The translations under genes and the position numbers were made by a program. Positions 9,526 to 17,224 of a stretch of 64,000 nucleotides of DNA are shown one piece after another. Position 1 is the first letter of the stretch, and each line of letters opens with the position of its first letter. The DNA comes from Sulfuritalea sp. GTDB taxonomy: Bacteria; Pseudomonadota; Gammaproteobacteria; Burkholderiales; Rhodocyclaceae. The stretch spans positions 62,001 to 126,000 of the forward strand of contig JAMPYF010000007.1 in the NCBI GenBank assembly GCA_023700805.1, in the 5' to 3' direction. The notes under the pieces are model-generated. The model ran no database searches. It saw nothing but the letters and a program-made list of their open reading frames with translations, and had not been told where the DNA came from.

Positions 9526-11859
9526 GTGAGGAAATCTAAGCGGGGCTGTGATCGCAGCCATTCCGATCGTCTGCTGCTGAGCTTGATCGGGGGCGCATTT
9601 TGCACCAGTGCGGTGTGGTCTCAGGGCGGTTCCAGCAGCGGCCGTCAGGAAGCTGCCCTGGTGGTGCCGCGAGGGGCCGACACGAGGGCTGCGGTCGATT
9701 CTGGCGATCAGTTTCCGCTGCAGTTGTCCCTGCTGCTGACACCGCCTGTCCGCAGCAAAACTCTGCCACGGAAGCGAGCCGCCGCCGCGCGGCCCGAGCC
9801 AAGCCTTCGCCTGACCTTGTCGCAGAACCTGGGCTTGCTGCGGGCCATGCCGGGCAGCGTGACGGTCCTGGCCGGTACACCTGCAGTGGGTGGGCAGGGA
9901 ACTGCCAGAGTTGGACGTGATCCGCAGCCGCGTGGGCCGACGACAGACGACGGACCGGACGCACCGGAACAACCCATACCCTTCGATCCGCGTCCGGCAT
10001 CGACACCGCGGCGCCCGGCCGCAGGATCCGCTGCGCCTACCCGTGTGCAGAACGCTCCAGGCGACAGCCTTCCCGATATCGGCGAAACCCGATGGGGCAT
10101 GGCGCCGATCCGCTGGGCAGGAAACACGGTGTCGAGTCTGAACTCGACGCAGGGGCAGGGTACGAATTTTCTCAACGATATAAATACCGTCGCACTCCAG
10201 GCCAGCAGTTTTGTCGTCGCCCCCTATGTCGCGCAATGGAACGGATCGTTCAACTACAACCTGGGCAAGTCGACCTACTCGTCTTCGACCGGACAGAACG
10301 TCAAAGGAGTCAGCAGCGGGCTCAGTTATTCGCTCGGCGCCGATGTGCTGCCGCTCAGCCGTTATCCGCTCAGCGTCAATTTCACGCAGGGGAGTTCAGA
10401 GACCAGGGCCTTCGACGTGGGGCAGGAGACCCGCTTCAATAATATTTCGCTGCGTCAGCAGTACCGTCCCGAGGAAGGCCGTGAGCGCTATGGCGCATCG
10501 TTCAACCGCAACAGCTTCAGCACCGCGACCGGTACCAGTTCCACTACGTCGCTGCTCGGGGATTTCTCGACGGGGGCGGAATTCGACTTCGATCATCTGC
10601 TGGAAGGCAGGCATGCGCTCAACGCCAATTTCGGGCTGACTTCGTCGGCGGCGGATCTGTCGGCCGAAAACTATCGTCGGCTGACCGGCAAGGTGAGTCA
10701 TGGCTGGTGGGTGCACGAGGATCTGAGCATCAACAGCGCGCTGGAGTACACGCGGAATCAGACGACGTCAGCTCAAGGAAATGCATCCATCGAAAATGCC
10801 GCAAACCTGCTTCTGGGCACCACCAGCTTCACCTGGAGGCCATACGAAGACCAGCCATTGACGCTGACCGGCGGCGGCAACCTGATTCACACGCAGGTAA
10901 CCAGCAACGGTGCAAAGAGCAGCCTGTTGAACGTCGTCGGCAATGTCACCGGCACCTACCGTTTCAACAACAACCTCTCGGCTTCCGGGGGAGCGTCTGC
11001 AGGAATACTCGGTACGTCGGAGGGGCCGCGCGCCTTCATCAACTCGCAATCGGCGGCCGTCTCCTACACCGGGGATCCCCTGCAACTGATGGGATTCAAC
11101 TATGGCTGGGGCGTCGGCGGCGGCGCATCGAGGACGGCATCCAGCGCCGGGCAGAATTCCGTCGGTACCAGTGTCAGCGCCAACCATAGCCTTGGGCGCA
11201 ACTTTATTTTCGGCGAGAGTCAGGCAGTCAATTTCTCCGCGAACCAGGGCCTTTCACGGTCCACCAGCGAACAGGGTCCGACGGTCACCATGAGCAATTC
11301 GGCGGCCGCTTCGTGGAACTCGACGCTGGGCGCGGCGTTGCGCGGAAATCTGAGCGTGACGTTTTCCGATTCGATATCGAACGCCTCGACCGGCGACCAT
11401 CATTTTCAGAGCGCCAACCTGACGGGCGGCGGCGCCTATCAGTTTACTCGGCATGCCAGTATGACCGCCAGTGCGGGGCTGAACTGGAGCCGCTCCATTG
11501 CCAGTGTTTCCCGCGTTGAAACCATCAATGGCGTGAGCTTCGACAACTCGGCGCCGACGACAATGGGCACTTTCACCATCGGTTATACACACCGTAATCT
11601 GTTTTCTTTTCCGCTGTTGAACTACACGGGCAATCTGATGTATGTGAACAGCTTCTCGAACCAGCGTCTGGAAGGCTCGCTTGCCGGGGCGCTGAACAGT
11701 CAACAGAGCGTGTCCATGCAGCATCTGCTTGACTATCGACTCGGAAAGTTGGCCTTTAGCCTGAGACTGACGACCATCGATCAGGCTGGCAGGAAATCTG
11801 CTTCCATATTCGGCTCGGTCAGTCGTGATTTCGACGGAATCTTCGATGGCCGCTGGTAG
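9526..11859 (+). CDS. Large predicted outer-membrane beta-barrel protein (putative porin partner of cytochromes)
   Basis: GTG start; signal peptide; Pro/Arg-rich N-terminal region followed by hundreds of residues of alternating Ser/Thr/Asn/aromatic strands; no CXXCH; embedded among cytochromes. Confidence 0.72.
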   Translation: MRKSKRGCDRSHSDRLLLSLIGGAFCTSAVWSQGGSSSGRQEAALVVPRGADTRAAVDSGDQFPLQLSLLLTPPVRSKTLPRKRAAAARPEPSLRLTLSQNLGLLRAMPGSVTVLAGTPAVGGQGTARVGRDPQPRGPTTDDGPDAPEQPIPFDPRPASTPRRPAAGSAAPTRVQNAPGDSLPDIGETRWGMAPIRWAGNTVSSLNSTQGQGTNFLNDINTVALQASSFVVAPYVAQWNGSFNYNLGKSTYSSSTGQNVKGVSSGLSYSLGADVLPLSRYPLSVNFTQGSSETRAFDVGQETRFNNISLRQQYRPEEGRERYGASFNRNSFSTATGTSSTTSLLGDFSTGAEFDFDHLLEGRHALNANFGLTSSAADLSAENYRRLTGKVSHGWWVHEDLSINSALEYTRNQTTSAQGNASIENAANLLLGTTSFTWRPYEDQPLTLTGGGNLIHTQVTSNGAKSSLLNVVGNVTGTYRFNNNLSASGGASAGILGTSEGPRAFINSQSAAVSYTGDPLQLMGFNYGWGVGGGASRTASSAGQNSVGTSVSANHSLGRNFIFGESQAVNFSANQGLSRSTSEQGPTVTMSNSAAASWNSTLGAALRGNLSVTFSDSISNASTGDHHFQSANLTGGGAYQFTRHASMTASAGLNWSRSIASVSRVETINGVSFDNSAPTTMGTFTIGYTHRNLFSFPLLNYTGNLMYVNSFSNQRLEGSLAGALNSQQSVSMQHLLDYRLGKLAFSLRLTTIDQAGRKSASIFGSVSRDFDGIFDGRW

Positions 11860-11909
11860 AATTCAGGCCGCCACATTCAAGCAAAAACATGCTTTTAGAG
11901 GAAGGTAAT

Positions 11910-12320
11910 ATGATTGGGAAACCCCCCTGGCAACGCTGGTTCGCAATCCTGCTCGCATTTGCCGCGATAGTCGCATTCGATACCGACGACGCGCGCGCAG
12001 AGTACGGGGATGTCGTAATAAATAATTATTCCGATGCTGCCGGTATGCGCCCGGCGATATTTCCGCACTGGTTTCATCGCGTCCGGTTCCGCTGCAAGGT
12101 GTGCCATGCCGATCTCGGCTTCAAGTTCAAGGCGGGGGGCAATGAGATCAACATGGTGAAGATCATCGACGGCCAGTTTTGCGGCGCCTGTCACAACGGC
12201 GAGCTCGCCTGGTCGGTGGAGAATTGCAATCTGTGTCATTCGGCAAAGCCGGGTACCCCGACGCAAGTGCACGAAAGCACGATCCAGAAACTGGCCCCTG
12301 CGGCACTACAGAAGAAATAA
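11910..12320 (+). CDS. Triheme c7/c3-like cytochrome (family A)
   Basis: FPHWFHRVRFRCKVCH, CGACHNGE, CNLCHS. Confidence 0.87.
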   Translation: MIGKPPWQRWFAILLAFAAIVAFDTDDARAEYGDVVINNYSDAAGMRPAIFPHWFHRVRFRCKVCHADLGFKFKAGGNEINMVKIIDGQFCGACHNGELAWSVENCNLCHSAKPGTPTQVHESTIQKLAPAALQKK

Positions 12321-12333
12321 GGGACGGGCGATC

Positions 12334-13338
12334 ATGAAAATTGAACGAGTTATTCTTCCCGTCCTGATGTCGGTGTTTTTTGGAGGGGCGGCCGCCGCCG
12401 ATGCCGGCAAGGATTTGTACAACAAGACGTGTGCGGTTTGCCATGCGGCTGGAATCGCCGGCGCACCTCGATTTGGCAATGCGGCCGACTGGCAGCCCCG
12501 TCTCGCAGGCGGCACCGCTCGCTTGTATGCCAGCGCCCTGAAGGGGACGGCCAAGGGCATGCCGGCCAAGGGTGGCAACCTGGCCGCATCGGATGGCGAC
12601 GTCAAGGCGGCCGTCGATTTCATGCTGGCCTCGGCAAAGACCGCTTCGGCGAGTCCGGCGAAGCCCGTTGCGGCTGCGCCGGCACCCGCCGCTGCCCCGG
12701 TAGCGGCTGCTCCCAAGGCCGTTGCACCTGCTGCGACGGCGGCTGCACCAGTTGCCGCGGCGGCCGCACCAGCCGCATCGATCGATGCGGCGGCAAATAC
12801 CTCGGGAGTATCGGCCGCCGATATCAATTCCTTCAACCGGTTGCTTAAGCCGATCGGCAAGCGTAACCCGCCGCCCGTCGAGGACGGCATCCATGATCCG
12901 GCCAATGACGGTACCGTCGCCTTGATGGCACCGTTGGCGGCGTACGGCCCTTTGCCGAAAAGCCTGGCCGGCAATCGCGTCAACTGGGTAAAGGCGATTG
13001 ATGAGAAAAAGATCAACCCGCGCTGGGACCGCCAGGATGCCAATGCCGCCCCCGTCGTCATCGATCTCAACATCGTGCGTGAAGTAAAAGGCTCGATGCC
13101 CGACGTCGTGTATCCGCACAAACAGCATACGGAATGGCTTGACTGCTCGAATTGCCATCCGGCGATCTTCGTGCCGCAGAAAGGCGCCAACGCGATCAGC
13201 ATGGCGGCAATTCTCCTCGGCGAGAAATGTGGTGTCTGTCACGGCAAGGTGGCCTTCCCGGTTTCAGAGTGCCGTCTTTGCCATTCGAAGAAGAAAGAAT
13301 TCCGTCCCGCCCAGGCAACTGCGCCGGCGACGAAGTGA
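12334..13338 (+). CDS. Fusion: monoheme cytochrome c + Ala/Pro-rich linker + triheme c7-like domain (family B)
   Basis: CAVCH near N-terminus; [19 protein letters not shown] linker; CSNCH, CGVCH, CRLCH. Confidence 0.87.
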   Translation: MKIERVILPVLMSVFFGGAAAADAGKDLYNKTCAVCHAAGIAGAPRFGNAADWQPRLAGGTARLYASALKGTAKGMPAKGGNLAASDGDVKAAVDFMLASAKTASASPAKPVAAAPAPAAAPVAAAPKAVAPAATAAAPVAAAAAPAASIDAAANTSGVSAADINSFNRLLKPIGKRNPPPVEDGIHDPANDGTVALMAPLAAYGPLPKSLAGNRVNWVKAIDEKKINPRWDRQDANAAPVVIDLNIVREVKGSMPDVVYPHKQHTEWLDCSNCHPAIFVPQKGANAISMAAILLGEKCGVCHGKVAFPVSECRLCHSKKKEFRPAQATAPATK

Positions 13339-13351
13339 ACGAGGTATTACG

Positions 13352-14248
13352 ATGAACAAGCCGATGGTCCTGCTGATTTCCCTGCTTGCCTGCGGGGGTG
13401 TGCTGGCTCAAACTCCGCCGCCGGCCAACGCGCCGGAAAGTGCCGCATCGCGTCTGGCCGGCAACAAGATCGACAAGGTGCAGCTAACGTCCAATCTGGA
13501 TTCGGTAGGCAAACTGCTGGAAAGCTCGTCTGCCGCACGCCAGATTGATTCCAGCAAAGCGCCTGAGGCGATGCAGCGACGCGACCGTGCGCGCGAACTG
13601 CATGGTGCCGCCAAGGCGGCGCTCGAACAGAACAATCTGGAAAAGGCGTCCGCACTGCTGGCTGAATCGCGTTCCACCTTCTTCGATGCCGTGCGCTTTG
13701 CTGCGCCGGAAGAAGTCAGCGCAAAGAAACTCGAGAACGATTACCTGCTGCGTCTGGAAAGTGTGCAAGCCTTGCTGGGTGCCTACAAGCGTGTCTCCGA
13801 CGAGAAGTCTGCCAAGGGCGTGAGCGAAACCGTCGTGCAGATCGAGAAGTCGATAGCCACAGCGGCAGTGCTGGCGCAAGAGCGCAAGTTCAAGGAGGCG
13901 CGCGCCGAGATCGATCGCGGCTATCTGGTCGCCAAGGCCGGGCTGACTAGCCTGCGTAGTGGCGATACGCTGGTACGTTCGCTGAACTTCGCGAACAAGG
14001 AAGAAGAGTATCACTATGAAATCGATCGGAACAATACGCATCAGATGCTGATCAAAGTTCTCGTCGATGACAAGAAAGCGAGCGGCGAAATGGTCCAGGC
14101 CTACCTTTCGAAGGGTCAGGCACTGCGTATCAAGGCAGACGACGCAGCGTCGCGCAAAGCCTATGATGAAGCAGTCAAACTGCTGGAGGAATCTACCGCG
14201 GAGTTGGTGCGCGCTATTCGCAATGCGGGTATTTATATTCCCGGGTAA
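13352..14248 (+). CDS. Exported alpha-helical protein of unknown function
   Basis: Signal peptide MNKPMVLLISLLACGGVLAQ; long charged helical repeats; no CXXCH. Confidence 0.7.
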   Translation: MNKPMVLLISLLACGGVLAQTPPPANAPESAASRLAGNKIDKVQLTSNLDSVGKLLESSSAARQIDSSKAPEAMQRRDRARELHGAAKAALEQNNLEKASALLAESRSTFFDAVRFAAPEEVSAKKLENDYLLRLESVQALLGAYKRVSDEKSAKGVSETVVQIEKSIATAAVLAQERKFKEARAEIDRGYLVAKAGLTSLRSGDTLVRSLNFANKEEEYHYEIDRNNTHQMLIKVLVDDKKASGEMVQAYLSKGQALRIKADDAASRKAYDEAVKLLEESTAELVRAIRNAGIYIPG

Positions 14249-14813
14249 GCCGGCACAGCGGCGGTTTGTCGCCGTTTTGGCGGTTCTAGCAAGTGCGGCG
14301 GCATGGGGAGACGAATGGGCTTCCCTGCGCAAGGATGGCATACATGATCCCCGCGGGCCCGCCGTTAGAGTTCTGCAGGAGCCCGAAGTAGCGCTGTCCA
14401 AGCTGACACCGGACACCGCCGGGAACATGGTGCGGTGGGTTCAATCCCTGGAAAAAGGTGAAATCAACCCCCGCGCCAATCTTCGGCCCGATACCAAGAT
14501 TCGGCTTTACGAATCGGATGTTCTGCTGAATCTGAAAGGCGGCATGCCTATCGTGCGCTTCCCGCATCGCCAGCATACGCTTTGGCTGGATTGCACGAAT
14601 TGCCATGATCATCTGTTCAAGGCCGAGGCAGGGGCCACCAAGTTCTCGATGTTGAAAATTCTCGAGGGCGAACAGTGTGGCGTTTGCCATGGCGCTGTAT
14701 CCTTTCCCCTGACGGAGTGCTTCCGTTGTCACAGCGTGGCCCGGCCAGGTGACGGGAAACCCCGGCCCTCGCTGCCGATCGCGATTCCTGCCGGTGCGGT
14801 ACCGCCCAAGTGA
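14223..14813 (+). CDS. Triheme c7-like cytochrome (family B)
   Basis: PHRQHTLWLDCTNCH, CGVCH, CFRCH; start trimmed to ATG 14223 overlapping the upstream stop. Confidence 0.82.
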   Translation: MRVFIFPGKPAQRRFVAVLAVLASAAAWGDEWASLRKDGIHDPRGPAVRVLQEPEVALSKLTPDTAGNMVRWVQSLEKGEINPRANLRPDTKIRLYESDVLLNLKGGMPIVRFPHRQHTLWLDCTNCHDHLFKAEAGATKFSMLKILEGEQCGVCHGAVSFPLTECFRCHSVARPGDGKPRPSLPIAIPAGAVPPK

Positions 14814-15196
14814 GCGGTCCCCTGAAATTTTGGTGTCTTGTGCTGCTGGTCCCGGGCCTGCTCGCGATAGCACCGCAGGCCACTGCCGAATATGGAGATG
14901 TCGTGCTGAATCGTCGGGCCGAAAAGGAAGGTGTGCGTCCGGTGATTTTTCCTCACTGGTTTCATCGCATCCGCTTCCGATGCAAGGTGTGTCACGCCGA
15001 GCTTGGGTTCAAGATGCGCGTCGGCAGCAATGATTTCAAGATGTCGGATATTGTCGAGGGACGTTTTTGCGGCGCATGTCACAACGGCGAGATTGCCTGG
15101 CCGCCTGACCAGTGCGATCTCTGTCACTCCGGCAAGCGCGGCTTGCCGACCGGAATTGTTGGCGGTCATGAAACCGGCGGCCCTGGACGCTGGTAG
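14810..15196 (+). CDS. Triheme c7/c3-like cytochrome (family A)
   Basis: GTGA overlap with upstream gene; FPHWFHRIRFRCKVCH, CGACHNGE, CDLCHS. Confidence 0.85.
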   Translation: MSGPLKFWCLVLLVPGLLAIAPQATAEYGDVVLNRRAEKEGVRPVIFPHWFHRIRFRCKVCHAELGFKMRVGSNDFKMSDIVEGRFCGACHNGEIAWPPDQCDLCHSGKRGLPTGIVGGHETGGPGRW

Positions 15197-16136
15197 CCGC
15201 CGCGAGGCGCTGCGCCGTGGCGTCGCGCTGGCCTGCGGCCTGGCGATAGTTGGTTGTGGCGGGACGCCGAGCCGATCGGCTGCTGCTGCCAGCAATGCCG
15301 CCGGCAACGATGCCTGGCTCGAACCCTTGTTCGGAGTTACCGGCGGCCGCCTCACCGACAAGGTCGATCCCAGCGGTATGCCCCTGCCGGGCGGCAATGA
15401 ACGCCATGTCCCGTTCCTGTTTCCTGTCGCCGTGGTGGCCAGCCTGGGGGCGCTTTTCATCGCCGATGCCGGTCATGGTCGATTGTTTCGCTATCAGCAC
15501 GCCGGCGGCATGATGGCCGCAGTGCCGGGAGTACGGATCAATACTTCCAGCCGGTTGCGTGCCGGCGCCGGCGGCGAGGTGTATGTCCTCGATGGGGTTC
15601 TGGGCGTGATTCAGCGCTACTCGATGCTGGGTCAGTTGCAGTCTCCATTGCAGCCGCGCTTGCCCGCCAGCCACTACCTGGATTTCGATGTCGACCCATT
15701 GAGTGGACGGGTATTCGCCGTGGATTCGCTGACCCGGTATCTGGACCAGGTGGAACCCGTGGGGCGTTTGGCGATCGCGCATCTGCAACTCGATGCCGCG
15801 GGACCGGTGGCTCTCGACGGCGCCAGGCTGCTGACGGCGGATGCGCAGTGTCAGTGCGTGAATGAGTGGCGCGACCGGCGTCTGGTGCGCAAGCTTGCCC
15901 TCGGACAGATTCGTCAACCCAGGGCGCTCGTGGCGGATAGCGGCGAGATCTACGTGCTTGACGGGTTCGACCGCAGCATTTCGCGGGTTTTCGAAGGCGG
16001 ATTGGAAAAGCTGCTGCCGCAGCAGCTCAATCTCATTTCTCCGGAGCAGATTGCGGTATATGGTGGCATGATGTATGTAGCCGACGGCGCCAGCCGGACG
16101 GCTGCAGTTTTTCGCATACGACGGCGCCGGCGCTAA
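15168..16136 (+). CDS. Diverged beta-propeller lipoprotein (NHL-like)
   Basis: RREALRRGVALACGLAIVGCGG N-terminus with lipobox VGC; repeated FIADAGHGR / VYVLDG / FAVDSL blades. Confidence 0.7.
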   Translation: MKPAALDAGSRREALRRGVALACGLAIVGCGGTPSRSAAAASNAAGNDAWLEPLFGVTGGRLTDKVDPSGMPLPGGNERHVPFLFPVAVVASLGALFIADAGHGRLFRYQHAGGMMAAVPGVRINTSSRLRAGAGGEVYVLDGVLGVIQRYSMLGQLQSPLQPRLPASHYLDFDVDPLSGRVFAVDSLTRYLDQVEPVGRLAIAHLQLDAAGPVALDGARLLTADAQCQCVNEWRDRRLVRKLALGQIRQPRALVADSGEIYVLDGFDRSISRVFEGGLEKLLPQQLNLISPEQIAVYGGMMYVADGASRTAAVFRIRRRRR

Positions 16137-17224
16137 TGCATCTGCAATCCCTACTCCGCACGATATTTCTGGTGGGCGCCCTGTCCGGTTGCGCCGAGGC
16201 GCCCAGCAAAGCCATTTTTGCGCTGGATGTCGACAGAGTCCAGACCACGCACTTGATGTTCCCGCCGGAAAGCGCTGGCGTGGTGCCGCGTTATGTTTAT
16301 CTGGGCCACCTCTACGGCGATCGCAATTTTACGAAACCCGAATCCGAAGGCAGCGGCCTGTTCGACGCGATCGGGCGGGTTCTCCAATTCATCAAGGGCG
16401 AAGCGCCACCGCGGGAACTCTACCGGCCGCAGTCCGGCGTGGTCGATGAAGCTGGGCGCGTCCTGGTCACGGATCGTGGAACGCCCTCGGTTTTCGTCTT
16501 CAACGAAATGGAAGGCACGCTGAAACTTTGGCAGCAGGCTGAAGGTTCGCGCAATTTCATCAGCCCGATCGGAATCGCCCTGGGCCCCGACGGCACAGTG
16601 TTTGTCACCGACAGCGAACTGGGGCTGGTGGCGCGTCTGGACAGAGAGGGCAATGCGCTGGAAGCCATCGGCAAGGGCCATTTGACCCGTCCGACGGGCG
16701 TCGCTTACGACCCGTCGACGCGGCGGATTTACGTGGTGGATACCGCCGACCATCAGGTCAAGCTGTTCGACTTGCAGGGCAAGCTTCTGGATGTGTGGGG
16801 AGAGCGCGGCGAAGGGCCCGGAGAATTCAACTACCCGACCTATATCGCGGTCGGTCACCAGAAGCTATACGTTGCGGATACGATCAACGCGCGGGTCCAG
16901 ACCCTGTCGGCCGAAACCGGCAAGCATCTTGCTACGGTTGGGAAGCTGGGTATGTTCGTGGGCAACATGGTGAGGCCCAAGGGCGTGGCCGCGGATAGCG
17001 AAGGCAATATCTATGTCATCGAGTCTTTTTACGATCACTTGCTGATTTATAACCCGAAAGGTGAATTCCTGATGTCGATCGGCGGTGTCGGCAGCGAACC
17101 GGGCAAGTTTCACCTCCCCGCGGGAGTCTGGACCGATGCGCACAACCGTGTCTATGTGGCCGACACCCTGAACAGCCGCGTGTCGGTGTTCCAGTTTCTC
17201 GGTGGAGGAGCGGAGAGTGAATAG
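16136..17224 (+). CDS. NHL-repeat beta-propeller lipoprotein
   Basis: Lipobox LSGC; RRIYVVDTADHQVKLFD, RVYVADTLNSRVSVFQF blades. Confidence 0.87.
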   Translation: MHLQSLLRTIFLVGALSGCAEAPSKAIFALDVDRVQTTHLMFPPESAGVVPRYVYLGHLYGDRNFTKPESEGSGLFDAIGRVLQFIKGEAPPRELYRPQSGVVDEAGRVLVTDRGTPSVFVFNEMEGTLKLWQQAEGSRNFISPIGIALGPDGTVFVTDSELGLVARLDREGNALEAIGKGHLTRPTGVAYDPSTRRIYVVDTADHQVKLFDLQGKLLDVWGERGEGPGEFNYPTYIAVGHQKLYVADTINARVQTLSAETGKHLATVGKLGMFVGNMVRPKGVAADSEGNIYVIESFYDHLLIYNPKGEFLMSIGGVGSEPGKFHLPAGVWTDAHNRVYVADTLNSRVSVFQFLGGGAESE

